This document shows positions 31,533-42,841 of a stretch of DNA of 64,000 nucleotides, piece after piece (position 1 is the first letter of the stretch; each line of letters opens with the position of its first letter). The notes beneath the pieces were generated by a model. It saw nothing but the letters and a program-made list of their open reading frames with translations, ran no database searches and was not told the DNA's origin. The DNA is taken from the NCBI RefSeq assembly GCF_963678635.1, contig NC_087063.1, positions 43,722,759 through 43,786,758 on the forward strand. Direction: 5' to 3'. Source of the DNA: Symsagittifera roscoffensis. Its lineage: Eukaryota; Xenacoelomorpha; Acoela; Convolutidae. The position numbers and the translations under genes were made by a program.

Positions 31533-32312
31533 TTGAAAATGGATCTGATTAGAAATACATCTGCTGTAATTTCTGTGCTACTCATTAACGCTAGGTCCCT
31601 TAAGAAACATGTTGAAAACTTCCAAGCACTCACATATTGTCTTGATTCTCCGCCGTCAATATTATGTACAACTGAAACCTTGTTAAACACTCAAGATGAT
31701 TCCAACGCTTTACTGATAAAAGGTTATGATCAATGCAGGGTGAATTCTCGTGAGTTGCGCGGTGGAGTTGTAACGATTCAAGCCCTGAAGGGGATCAACA
31801 TTGTTGAAGAGTTGCCGATAGTTATTGAAGAGGCTTTATCGGTGAAAATCTCACACCTATGTTTCCTATTTGTCATAACGGTAATATATAATCCTCCAAA
31901 AATAGATAAACACGGTTGTTTAGAAAGTTTAGGTGCCTTTCTAGAGAAATATGCGGATTAAAATTCCACAGATTGAAATACCTTTCTCGAGAAATACCAC
32001 AGATTGTATGCCAATTATGAATCATTTTCATCATTTTTATCCAAATCTATATTAAAAACCAATTTGATCAGGGCAAATTACACGAACACATTAATATCAT
32101 ATGGTTTTGATTCTCTTGTGAAAGAGGCAATCCGAGTGTCATCAATATCCGAAACTTGCCTCGATCATTTTGCAATGAGAAATTTAGATGACGCAAAAGT
32201 AATTCTCCTTGAACACCAAGAGTTTTCTGATCATTATCCTATCAGTCTAACTTTTCCAATACAGCAAAAATTGGAAGAAGGCTTTGAAATTTTCACCGAT
32301 AACTCATTTTAG
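31533..32312 (+). pseudogene. LINE endonuclease (exonuclease-endonuclease-phosphatase fold) relic
   Basis: The first frame (31533-31961) has LLINARSLKKH, CTTETLL (catalytic Glu region), RGGVV and VIYNPP in the canonical order. The second (32004-32312) has TRV-like IRVSSISETCLDHF and the terminal SDHYPI with the catalytic His. A stop and frame change near 31962 interrupt it. The order of motifs is that of CR1/jockey/L2-type LINE endonucleases. Confidence 0.8.
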
Positions 32313-32559
32313 AAATTCTCCGAAGTAAATGACAAATTCTTATTTTCGCTCATTAATGAATCAAAGAACGACAAAAAAACTATCATCCAATTGCAATACT
32401 GAATTGTTTGAGTAAAGATAATGAGCGAGTAATGTACAATAGAGTATATGCATGATTCGATAAACTCAATTAGTTGCATAATCAACAATTTGGACCCAAG
32501 AAGATGCATAGAACTTTTGATGCCTTAATAGAGCTAACTGAAAGGTTCAGACATGAAAA

Positions 32560-33490
32560 AATGGCAAAGTATTTAACTTTTTCTTGGTTCTCAAAAAGCG
32601 TTTGATGCTAATGATCATAAATTGCTAATTAAAAAGATAAATTTTTACGGAAGCTAAGCATCAGACTGGTTGAGCAGTTACCTAAGTACTCGTCAACAGC
32701 GTGTAGAAATGTCTGGAACAAGTTCTTCCTGGAAACACAATGTTTGCGGTGTGCCACATGGCTCAATATTAGGTCCTTTGTTGTTCATTATCTATATAAA
32801 CGATCTTCCTAATGCATGTAAAAACACTGAGGTGTTTCTGCTTGCAGACGATACAAAACGACACTAGGTTGCACAGCATTAGAAGTTCAAACTGATTTGA
32901 AAATATAAGTGTTTGGTTAATTGCTAACAAACCTGCCTTAAACTTGGACAAAACAGTGCAATTGAAAATAGGATTATGTGCTTCCAATTTAAACCAATCA
33001 TTTTCTATCAATCAAGAAGATGTTAAAATTGCATCTTGCTAGAGGTAGTTGGGGATTCGAACAGACTCCAAACTATCAATTCATAGACAAATTCAACAGG
33101 TTTTAAAAAAAAACTAGAAACTCAAAATGAAATCGTTTGTAATTTTCGCCATTTTGTTCCTAGAGATCAGTTCATCTGTTGATATAATTCCAACATAAAA
33201 CCATTGATTCAATACGGTGTTCTTGTATATGGCTGTTGTAGCTACTCGTCTCTAAAACCTATTTTCCTCTTACAAAAAATATTATCAAATTTATTTATTT
33301 TCCGAAGCGCCGCGAAAACCCATATAATCTTTTCACAAAAAAACTTTTGTCAGTCTATGAGCTTATATTTTCAAACTACTCAAAATTTAGCTGAAGTCGA
33401 AAAACAAATTTCATGCAAAAAGTTATCCTAATGATTTTTTGTTAAAAGAACAATGCTTTAAATACTCGGAGATCAATTAAAGAGCTGCTT
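32560..33490 (+). pseudogene. LINE reverse transcriptase relic
   Basis: KAFDAND (finger/palm D region) lies near 32597 in a broken frame. SYLSTRQQRVEMS, GVPHGSILGPLLFIIYINDL and LADDT (catalytic DD) follow at 32670-32867. The C-terminal part survives as IQYGVLVYGCCSYSSL and LLQKI at 33204-33290. Multiple stops show long inactivity. Assigned to a CR1/jockey-type clade by motif wording only. Confidence 0.85.
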
Positions 33491-33965
33491 TTCTAACCCC
33501 CTTCAAAATTAAAGCTGTAAAAATCTCCCATACGATCAAGATCTATAAAGATGTCTACTACCCTCAAAACGACTAAGTTTTGACCGACAGACTCGTCGTG
33601 TTTATCTTTGAGTAAACTACATTATATAACACAAGAATTCTTACCCTTAAAATAATTCAGAATTAATTAATGATATATTCACATAAGCAGAGATAAAATA
33701 AAAGACAGGGACAACAGGGATCATGGGTTCCATTCACAGCGCGAGCCGGGAAAAAAGAAAAGGGTAAAAAGTGCTCAGGAGCTTACTGCGTTAAGTCTAA
33801 CAGAGGGATATTAAGCTTAGAATGAGTAAGAGAAGGTAAATGGTCAGAATAGGAGTAGAAAAAAAAGAGAAAGAAAAAGGGTGAAAAGAAAAATAAATAT
33901 TTATATTAACTTTCAACTGAACTTGTTCGGAATGTTTTTTTACCAAATCACAAAGTGTTCGTACC
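33491..33965. other. Intergenic, purine-rich stretch, no gene
   Basis: Contains a purine-rich block (about 33690-33890, many AGAAAAA-type runs) after the LINE. No coding or RNA gene is recognised. Confidence 0.5.
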
Positions 33966-33968
33966 GTC

Positions 33969-34033
33969 AATGGTGCAGCTGTAAATAGCCGGGCTTCACC
34001 GCCGGATTCATAGGTTCGATCCTTTTTGGGAAC
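33969..34033 (+). repeat. tRNA-like sequence (SINE head or tRNA pseudogene)
   Basis: TGGTGCAGCTG (33971) resembles an A-box and GGTTCGATCC (34013-34022) is a perfect B-box, 42 nt apart as in tRNAs. A four-pair anticodon-like stem (CCGG...CCGG) is present, but the acceptor and T stems do not close. It is therefore not a working tRNA; a tRNA-derived SINE head or pseudogene is likelier. Confidence 0.4.
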
Positions 34034-34191
34034 TTTTTTTTGTTTGTATATATACTCATTTCGTTGTTTTTAAATAGACAGGGTAGGTTTGGAGCAGATC
34101 AGCTGATCTCGTTACGTATCCTTTCAAAGTTAAGTGCAGTTATTTGTGTTGAAAAATGTTTGAAAAAAAGTATGTAACTTTGATAAATTAA

Positions 34192-34230
34192 TTCTTCTTC
34201 TTCTTCTTCTTCTTCTTCTTCTTCTTCTTC
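34192..34230. repeat. TTC microsatellite, 13 units
   Basis: Perfect TTC trinucleotide run of 39 nt. Confidence 0.95.
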
Positions 34231-36317
34231 AAAAACACCTGGAATCAAAGGTTAAGCCAGCAACGTCTGGCGTCAACTGATAAAGGCAGGTGTAGACTAA
34301 AGTTTTCTCGGAAAAAGCAGACTTTTTTTTTAAATTACAGAATATTATCTTTTTTTAGATCAACAAAAACTTTTTCGAGGTCTTGAAATTTTTAAAAAAG
34401 ATTGCCTTCTTCAAAATGAAATAAAAACGATTCAAGATGAAATTGAGCAGATTTTTCTATTAATTAATAAGTATTAACAACTGTTCAGGATTTGAAAAAA
34501 ATGCCCCAATCGGTAAAACCGCAGAAATAAGACCGAAAGAGAGTTGCTCTCGGTTTTTTAAAAATCTACAAATTAAGGTTTCAAAAACTCTTGATTTTCT
34601 AGGTGACAGCAATCCTGTGATCTTAATGTTTTTGTTGCAGAATGCAAGCACAATCTTTGAATTCGGGAATTCTTGAAAAAATGTCAGCGATTGATTGATA
34701 CTTTATATGAAGCATTTTACTCGCAATTCTAGCTGCAATGATAAATTTTGATGTTTTCCTGAATCAGAAAAAAAAAACTTTTTTATTAGTTAGGCGTTTC
34801 TGACCAATTTAGAGCACAAAACAATAACGGTTGTCAAAAATGTTCTCCATTCTCCATATCTGCGCCCGTGTAAGCTTATTACAGTGCAAAGTACTAAGTC
34901 AGAATTTGTCTTGTCTCACAGAATTGAATTTAGATCGTTTGTGTTTGGAATCCGAAATCAAGTCTTTAAGCATGTCAGTTTTGGACTGGAAATGGGAACG
35001 CGAGTATGAGCTACATTTTGTTGATGCTGAAGAATATGGAACTTTTAAAAATCGGATTCGCGAAGTAGAATTTTACCTTGTGTTCTCAAACCCATTTTAG
35101 TTCCGGATTCCACAAGCGATCATATGTATGTTGCAATTATTTTTCACACGCAATTATTTTTCACACTTTTGTATTGTTTTTAATATAAGTTGAACGGTTC
35201 AGTTAAGCTCAACGGTTAAAAAAAAATTTTGATAATTACTTTTTTGTGATTTTCAGAAAACGCAATCCTCTGCCTTTAAACTCCAACAACAAAAAAACTA
35301 AAAAAAAAAAATTCAGAAGCTTTGTTGCTTGTCTGTCACCCAATCCGGCCATTTTTAATTGAAATAACAATTTGTTAAGGTAAATGAAATTTTGTTGTCT
35401 ATTTTAAGATTGATTTGCGTCTTTTTCAATGCCAAAAATAAACAGTTTTTCTCTCAGAAACCGACTTAAATTTAGCGAAAACTGATGGAACTAAGTCTTC
35501 TTTTACAGGATAGACTGTTTGCATTTTCTAATTTTATCACACATGAATGGTTTATCATTGTGTTTTGAGATTGCAGGAAAATTTAAAACATGTTTTTTTT
35601 AAGTATTTTCTCATTTCACAAAATTTTGGGACAATGAAACCATTATTTTTGCCAGAGGGAGCAAAAATTCGCCAACTTCATTGTCAATGACTGATGATAT
35701 GCTTCATTATATTGTATTGTTTTTGTGTACAGGCAGGTTTTTTGCGGTTTATCGAATTTTCACTTTATTATTGATTGAATTAGTTCACTGAAAATAAAAT
35801 AATTTTGGTCGATGAGAAAATCCTTGTTAATTCAAAATAAATTAAAAACAAAGCATTAAAAACCGCGTTTTGGAATGACCCTATACAGTTACACTATATC
35901 CGCTGATTGATTTTTTTCATTTAAAACTTTCTTCAAATTTTTCAAAAAGAAAAAATTTTGTTTGTGAGTGAAAACTTTAGTCGGAGCGTTGTGTGCAGCT
36001 TGTACAGCATCAGCCGAAATGATACAAAAATGGTACATGGCCAAAATGGTACAAAAAACCATAACTTTACAAACGAGGCTGCTCGTATGTCAAGGTAAAT
36101 CTCTAACTGTTTTGAAGGCAAAACAAATGATCTCAGATCTTTTTGATTGAATAAATTTTCGTTAAACTATAAATTTCGGTTTTCCAATATCAAGTGTCTG
36201 TGTTGTTAAAACTTCAGATTTATAAAGATTTGTTAAAAACTTAGCTTGTCATCCATAAAATCGGAAAATACCGATTGAGTGGTAGTTCGCCACAACAATG
36301 AAAGCACGTTTCTACTC
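34231..36317. other. Intergenic, no gene recognised
   Basis: Includes an 89-codon plus-strand frame (34831-35100) without recognisable domain, transmembrane segment or splice context that would support it. Otherwise AT-rich with dense stops. Confidence 0.5.
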
Positions 36318-38810
36318 GGTGTCCTACAGTTTAATAACATACAATTCAACACCGTGCATTTTAACACCAAGTCATTTCACTAATGAACAATTTAAATCCA
36401 CAACAATTTAACTCCTAAATTCCAGTTTAACACCGTACATTTTAGCATCTAGTGATTTCACTGTTAAAATTAATGTTGTATGAACTCCCTATCATAACTT
36501 TTATCACACAAATTTAATGCTGTAGTTAACGCACGCATCAAAATGAAAAGTTTGGTTTATCTTAGTTATACATAGTAAAATGAGGCTTCCCAAATTATTT
36601 AAGACTTTTATCGACAAGTTCGTATTTTATTTTTATCTAGACTTTTCGCTAAACGATTATGATCACAAAACAAACCTGCTTGTGCTAACTCATAACATTT
36701 TTGACGTAACCTTTCTGACAAAATCTAAATTCTGACCGTTACTTTATACTTTATTCAAGTGATAAACAAACGCAAACACAAAAAAACACAATGTGATTGA
36801 TTCTTATTTCAAATCCACAGTTTGATCTAAGAACAAGCCATTTCTTATAGCGTCCGGCCAGGAATTTTATTTCAAGCGAAAAATAAGTGTACCAAAAACT
36901 GTGTTTGCTCAAAATATGAAGCACATAAATGTCATTAAAAGTCGAGCAACTGCCATTACAGAAAATAACGAACTAACGGAGACGCGTGGAGAGCATAACT
37001 ATGACATTTCAGCGGGAAAATTAGATGCCCGAAATGTCATAAAGCATTTAAAAGATCTAAGCGAAAAATTTACCTCGACTGTCGCTTGTGGCAAAGCAAT
37101 TTTACCAGTTACAAACGATGTGGCCACTCAGTTTGCCCTACCAAGTAAAAACAAACTGATCCGAACGGCTGCACGCACACGTAATCAGCTAGATGAAAAT
37201 ATACCGCCTATCTCCGTTGCGCAAAATTTCGAGATCCCTGAAATTTTCGAAAATTTTATCCGGTATGACAGTGGATCAAATGATCACGAGCAAATCATTG
37301 TGTGCCGCGACCCCGAACTGCTGAGAGTTCTGGAGAGGTTATCTTTCTGATTAGCCGATGGAATTTTTAAAATTACTCCAAAAATGTTCTGTCAGCTATA
37401 CTCAATTCATGTAAATGCATTGCGCTGGCTTGCATTTATGCCTTTCTTCCTAACAAAACCGAAAAAACTTGCAAATATCTTGCAGGCATTAATTGATTTA
37501 GCACCCAACTGCCGGCCCGAAAATTTTTTGTTGCTTTTTGAGCAAGCTCCTCTTCAGTCTTTCCAGAAACAATCCTCGGAGCATATTTATCGGGTTGTTT
37601 TTTTCATCTCTCCCAGAAACACATCAAAAATGTATTGAATTGGGTCTGAAAATGACCTACGAAACGAATCTTGATTTAGCGTTGCTATACAAATGCTGCC
37701 ATCCCTTGCATTTGAAAAAAAAGAAAGAAAAGATCGGCAATTCCTATGATATGATCGATCGGAAATTCAGAATGCATGCGTAAGTTGTTAAGAAGCCAAA
37801 AAAAACTGAGACAATTGACGTGTTATGTCTGCAATTCGGCTTTACTTATAAAAAAGCTTGATTTCAACCTGTGAAGTTTTTTTTCCCAAACTCCCATTGA
37901 AACCAGCGAGATGCTGACCTGAGAGGGATTGCTCGAACAAGAAATGCTGTCGAGAGGGATGGCATTTCAGGATTCAATCCTATTTCAGCGGAGCCCACCC
38001 AAATATGTGGAAAGTAATGAGCAGTCTGCAAAAAGACGCTTCCGCTTAAGTTATCAATTTTTTTGGATGCATCGAGTGACAATCAATTCACAAAAAACGA
38101 AAAAAAATTTGAGTATTAAATGAAATAGTACAAAACATAATGTTCGTTTACGAAGACAAAGTTGATTTGTACTTTTTCAGAGCGTTTTCTAGTTTGTGTT
38201 AAGCCATTGTAAGTTTTGTCTCATTTTTGTCTATTTTTAAGTTTTATTAAAACTCAAATTTCAATCCTACTTAAAATTTTGTCAGCCTTTTTTGAAAAGG
38301 TATTTCCTTGCAGACTCCCGGAAACGTAACTAAACACAAGAACTTGACTCGTGCCTTAGCAAGTTAGTCCCAGCACAACCGCCCTTATTTTCGGCTGAAA
38401 ATATCTGGAAAATGAGACCATATTAGTCAAAGGAAGTCTAATTTTTTGCGGGCTTTTGAAGTTCATTGAACTATTGCTTGTTTTTGGTTCAATTTGGAAT
38501 GATTCATTGCAAATATTGGCAAGGCCATTTCATTTCGTTTTGAAACGGTTTATTGAAAATATTTGCATGGTCATTTCTGTTCAGAACTTATGCGAATTAA
38601 GCAGCACGAAAATGCCTGGCTTTAAGCGGCAAAAAATTCTCTCGTTTAATTCTTTGATCTTTACCGGATTCCCCTTGGAAAGAAGTTTTCTTTTCATTTT
38701 GGATTAAAACGGTGTTAACTCCTGGAAATGGTTATAAAATGATAAATTGCGAAGGCAACAAAAAGCAGGGAGTGAAAATGTATGGTGTTAAGTTGTTTAG
38801 ATTTAAAAAG
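36318..38810 (+). mobile_element. Decayed MULE-type DNA transposon with FLYWCH domain
   Basis: The left boundary is proposed at GGTGTCCTAC (36318-36327), followed by several AACACCGTRCATTTTA-type subterminal repeats up to about 36480. Similar motifs in inverted sense (CGGTGTTAAC, GTATGGTGTTAAGTTG) lie at about 38708-38800 and mark the probable right end. The inside carries a broken FLYWCH-MULE transposase (36832-38048). Target duplications were not identified, so both ends are approximate. Confidence 0.65.
36832..38048 (+). pseudogene. FLYWCH zinc finger and MULE transposase relic
   Basis: Pieces in order: a FLYWCH-like segment (IASGQEFYFKRK, later RATAIT and GEHNYD); a helical linker with ALPSKNKLIRTAARTRN; and RYDSGSNDHEQIIV before an in-frame TGA at 37348. 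After that, ADGIFKITPKMFCQLYSIH contains the first catalytic Asp of the MULE core. LFEQAPLQSF carries the FEQA motif, where many families have DFE. A frame change near 37625 leads to ELGLKMTYE. The C-terminal part has GIARTRNAVE and, after another small indel, GWHFRIQSYFSGAHPNMW. The TGA sits where the family usually has Trp. At least three lesions; inactive. Confidence 0.8.
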
Positions 38811-38940
38811 CGGGAACCTTCTACTCAAGGACTCGGTATAATTATTAGGGATCCAAGTTTTTTGTTGATTTAATTTTTCGATCAAAAAGTTTGGTCTGAA
38901 GGAAAAAACTATCCGAAGCATGAATAATTTGAAGCTTTCT
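38811..38940. other. Spacer between MULE relic and repeat family B copy
   Basis: Short AT-rich stretch with nothing recognisable. Confidence 0.4.
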
Positions 38941-39312
38941 GCAAAATTCGGAGCAACAATTGTGGCAGCCAAAAAATCATTTTAGCTTTGAGCTCAGGAC
39001 ATCAATAGGATCTTGTTAAATTTCCCCCCTCCCCCCTATGGTACCTTGTAACGAATATCTCCCCCCTGCCCTATAAAGAAAGACTTGAACAGTTAAGCAT
39101 TACGAATTTTGAACCTTGTTTACTATTCCCTCCTCCCCTCCCCTATTGCAACAGGGGAAAAATAAGTAACAAGATCCCATCAATATCTTTCATATGGCTA
39201 GAGAAGTTCGTCAAAAATAGTAAAATTAAAATTCAAATTTGTCTACATAGAAAATAAACACCTGAAGCATAACTATGCCGTCACTTTCTTTGACAGTCGG
39301 AACAATAACACT
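38941..39312 (+). repeat. Dispersed repeat family B, partial copy split by a MITE
   Basis: TTTGAGCTCAGGACATCAATA on the left and CATCAATATCTTTCATATGG on the right join into the usual family order, ending in GACAGTCGGAACAATAA. The interruption is the 170-bp element at 39008-39177. Confidence 0.65.
39008..39177. mobile_element. MITE family C, copy 1, with 8-bp TSD
   Basis: 170 bp with 11-bp inverted ends GGATCTTGTTA / TAACAAGATCC. It is flanked by perfect duplications CATCAATA (39000-39007 and 39178-39185). C-rich tracts lie next to both ends. An 8-bp TSD suggests a hAT-type mover. It sits inside a family B repeat, so it is younger than that copy. Confidence 0.9.
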
Positions 39313-40069
39313 CACCTAAAGATCCAAATAAGTTACATTAGAAACAAGTTAAGCCAACTTATACTTTAAGTTCAGGCCTATTTTGTAGATTTGGGAGAAG
39401 CGTAGACTAATTTGAAATTTCAATTTCAAAAAGTGGACTTTTTTTGCGATTCTGATCTTCTTTTTTCAAGGCAGCACCAGCAGTATCAAACTATTTTTTC
39501 AAGGCAATTAAAAAGAGCTCTAACATTTGTCTTTGAAATTATTCTTCGTCAGTGATTTATATCATATTATTAATCACGATTAAAACACGATTGTTTACAC
39601 CATGAGAAGTGAGCGTTGATTACAACTATGGGATAGCTGCTTTGCTTTAGCTTTGAAAACTATCGGAAAAGCATAGCGAGATTGTTGCCAGCAGTTCTAG
39701 TCACGATTTACGCAAATCCGAATGTTTTGATAAGCGACTTGATGGGAACCTGAATCAACTGTGGATTTACAAACCCCAATTTATTCAAATTTTTTGAACA
39801 TTATTAATTTGCACCCAATGCATCCTATACCCAAACCAATTCAATTTCATTGAAATGAGGAAAATTGGGATTAATTTTATCGGAAAACATATGCTGTTTC
39901 GTTTTCATTGGGCTCGAAAACTTTCTGGAAAACTGTATCAAACAACACATCATCCCAAATATATAATTTTTTTTTAAAAATAGTACAAAAGTATCTTATA
40001 AAATTAAGTAATTTGATTGTAAGTATAAAATTTACAAATATGTCTGAACAGAATCGAACAGATATCTGT
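39313..40069. other. Downstream flank of gene B, no gene recognised
   Basis: AT-rich sequence after the stop codon of gene B (minus strand). The 3' UTR should be here, but no poly-A signal could be assigned with confidence. Confidence 0.45.
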
Positions 40070-42841
40070 TCAGTTCTTGTTGAGTTTGTAGTAAATAGCT
40101 AGAAGAAGGGCTATTGAGGCGGATGGCGTGGCTGCCCAAGGCATCAGGAAGCTCCACCCAAACAGACCGGAAGCAGGAACTGAACTGTAGGCAAGTGTGT
40201 GGAATGCATTGGCTGTAATTAGAAGACACACTAAAATTGACACAAACATATTATTATTTTTTATTTTTTTTTATTTAAGAAAGGAGCTAGTTAAAAAGAA
40301 CTATTGGGCAAATTCATGAGTTATATCTTCCGTTCTATTCATAGTTGAAGATAGATCGTTTCCGCTGAATCAATTCAAAAAAATATAATGTAAGAAATTT
40401 CAATTTTTGAAAAATTTTTGAGAACTTCTAAAAATATGGGAAAACCAAGCATGAACTAATAGCGGATCAAAATATGACGAAAAGTAAAATGACGATATCA
40501 AGAAAAAATCTACGGAAAGTAATTACTAACCATTAATTACCGCGACAGTGATAGTCACCCCAATTAAACAACTGTCCGAGAACAATAAGAAACTCCACAT
40601 GGTAGCAGCAGAAGCTACGAAGCCAGTTAGGAAACAAGCACGAGCTATTTTTATTCGAAATGAGAATTTCTCTCCCAATTCTAGCAGGTCATCTGAAACA
40701 AATCACAAGCTTAGACTGAGATGCAACGAGAGGATGTTGAAAATTGTAAGGGCCGATTTTTTTTGACGAGTTTGTCGTTTTGGTTGATGATGGCTTCTTA
40801 ACTATTCGATGATGGCTTCTTAACGATGATGGCTTCTTAACTATTCTCGAACATTTATTGGCAGAATAAAATGTTAATACTTTTTTGCACGGTTCATACT
40901 CTCTTAACTCCAATAAACCTGACCAGGGGCGGATTTAGGCCCCCCCCCCCTCAGGGATGCGGACGCCCCCCCCCCCTCAGGGATTCGACCCCCTGCCGAC
41001 CCAAGGGCAGAATAGCGCAGCACAATATTTGATCAAAACAGGGAATAAACCAAGCTTAGGGAGAGCTCGAAAAATCAATTCGGTCGACCTAAAAAAAAGG
41101 TCGACAAAATTTTCGAATAATTTTTGAAAATCCGCCCCCCCCCCTCGAGAAAATCCTAGATCCGTCCGCCCTGAATCTGACACTAAATATTTTCTTTCTC
41201 TGCCATTTCTTACGTCAGCCCTTTTACATCACTGCAACTGAACGCTTCTCTGTTTAAGGTCGTCTGTGGGCGGACAACCGGCTCCAACTTTTGTATAGAG
41301 TCTATTCTCTGTTTTCAAACTCGCGATACCTGTTTTCAAACTCTGTGCGCAATATGTTGACTCGCATGTTGCTCTCGGTTTGAATCAAAACGAATAATAT
41401 GGACAATAGTATAAAAATCCATCTGTTTGATAATATATATCAACACGAAATAAATGGAAATGACTGCTTTTGGGGCGGAAATGACTGGGTTTTTGGGGCG
41501 GAAGTGTCTGGGGAGGAAATGATTGGTCACAGTTAAATTGTCTAAGATTTAAACTGTTAACGATTAAAATGATTAGCTATTAAAACGTTTGGTGTTAAAT
41601 TGTTTGATGTTAAGCTGGAGGACCTCCTGTAGGACACTCGTAGGACACCCTTTGTACTTAAGTTAATTTTAATTTGGATCCTCCTCTTCCCATGAGCAAT
41701 CACTAACAAGCACTCAAAATGATTCCAATTTGATGGAGACAAAGCAAATATTGGCTGTAGGGCACTCAAACGACAGAATTTATTGGCTCTGGGGACAAAA
41801 AATTGTTTCTTTATTAACAGAAGGGCAGTCGGAAAATTCTCTTAGTCGGAAAGTTTTCTCAAAACTGTTTTCAGATGTCAACGAACGAATTGAAGGCAAT
41901 GATTTATGTCGCGTGGTTTCGTTTTTTAAATTAATGTTTTGGAGTTTTCAAACTCAATTTTTGAATTAACTGTTGGATTTTTGATTTTTTTTCTCTAATG
42001 TCGAGAGCAAGTAACTTGTAATCGGGAACTAGAAATTTTTTCAGGTAAAAATTTTTTCGTACAAATCTTTCGGAAGTTGGAGTTGTTTATATAAAAGAAC
42101 CTCATCAGCTTCCTGGTCATTGCCACTTGATCCAGTGCCACAGCTTTTGCTTTTGGATCTTTAGGGCTGGATTTTAAATTCCGGCCACATCTCGGTTTTT
42201 TATTTATATGAAATAAAAACTTGTATCATGGAAAAAGTGCGTTTTAGGACTTTCGTAGGACCGCTTATTTTTCGGCGGCTTAATTTCCAAACATGGTTTT
42301 TTTCCAATTTAGACAATTCTTACTAAATTGAATCTTGTTTGTTAAAGTGTAAAATCTAATAAAACCTTTTTTTTCAGTTTAAAACGTTCGTCGGTATATT
42401 TTATATTACCTAAATCATCTTATAATGTGTCGTTTGATGAGCAAATTTAGAGCTCTATGTTTTTCTAAGTTTCAGGAGGGAAGCCGTGTAAAAAAGATGC
42501 AGTGTAATAGATGGAGTGTTTTGAAAGTTCAAAATTTTCTATAACAGAGTTTGCTTTTGAACTTTAAATTTTAGTGTCGTTTTGTTCAACAGCTTATTTT
42601 AAGTTTCTTATTTCAAGAAACCAATATACTTTAACATGGCGGTTAAAAATAATTTACCATGACTGTAAATCCTGCAATCATCATCCAGGCAAAAATCCCA
42701 TAGACCGAGTGAATAATTATGCACTTGTGAACCCACTTGAACTTTCCAAGAGTAGCCCGATTTGCCAATGGCGCCCAAAGACCATGAAAAGCTAGTAAGC
42801 ATGAAGGAAAACCCAAGCGCTATAAGAGAACTTTTCTGCAT
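40070..42841 (-). CDS. PMP22/EMP/MP20-like tetraspan membrane protein, gene B
   Basis: Exons, minus strand: 42658-42841, 40531-40692 and 40070-40230; 168 codons plus stop. Both introns are GT-AG and in phase 1, at the same places as in genes A and C. Exon 1 has membrane segment 1, GYSW and GLWDFCLDDDC (GLW plus C-x4-C). Exon 2 starts DDLLELGEKFSFRIKIARAC, then segment 2. Exon 3 has LLITANAFHTLAY, a short second loop, LFGWSFLMPW and segment 4, ending KLNKN. For exon 2 I used the donor at 40531/40530 (G|GTTAGT), which keeps phase 1; a GCG|GTAATT donor nine bases earlier in transcript order would be phase 0. Intron 1 (about 2 kb) contains a hAT MITE. Function inferred only from the family. Confidence 0.8.
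40785..40853. repeat. Three-copy short tandem repeat in intron 1 of gene B
   Basis: GATGATGGCTTCTTAAC occurs three times, the first two followed by different short spacers (CTATTC and none). About 70 bp in total, roughly 90 bp from exon 2. Confidence 0.85.
40916..41181 (-). mobile_element. hAT-like MITE family A, copy 5, internally deleted, with TSD
   Basis: The element is 40924-41173, with ends CAGGGGCGGATTTAGG and CCTAGATCCGTCCGCCCTG. Flanks AACCTGAC (40916-40923) and AATCTGAC (41174-41181) match in seven of eight bases. The middle of the family consensus is missing. It lies in intron 1 of gene B. Confidence 0.88.
41530..41650 (-). repeat. MULE-end-like block
   Basis: Contains AAACGTTTGGTGTTAAATTG and similar GTTAAA-type repeats, then GTAGGACACTCGTAGGACACC. 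This is the inverted counterpart of the proposed left end of the MULE at 36318 (GGTGTCCTAC). It is probably a separate, non-autonomous or solitary end in intron 1 of gene B, because a single element from 36.3 kb to here would have to contain exons 2 and 3 of gene B. Confidence 0.45.

Larger units (their letters stand above)
30203..33490 (+). mobile_element. Decayed non-LTR retrotransposon (LINE, CR1/jockey-like)
   Basis: In order on the plus strand: two diverged copies of a 190-200-bp unit, an ORF1 with coiled coil and L1-type RNA-binding fold, an apurinic endonuclease region and a reverse transcriptase, all broken by stops and frameshifts. No poly-A tail or target duplication could be fixed; the right limit is where RT-like coding ends. 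It lies between tetraspan genes A and B. Inactive. Confidence 0.85.

Noticed and set aside
34831-35100. 89-codon plus-strand frame
   Set aside because: No recognisable motif or context; left as unassigned intergenic.
40531-40540. Alternative exon 2 donor GCG|GTAATT in gene B
   Set aside because: It would give a phase 0 junction with a phase 1 acceptor and break exon 3; the G|GTTAGT donor keeps the phase shared by genes A and C.
36318-41649. One 5.3-kb MULE bounded by the inverted GGTGTCCTAC / GTAGGACACC pair
   Set aside because: Exons 2 and 3 of tetraspan gene B lie inside that interval, and a nearer right end with similar repeats exists at about 38.8 kb.
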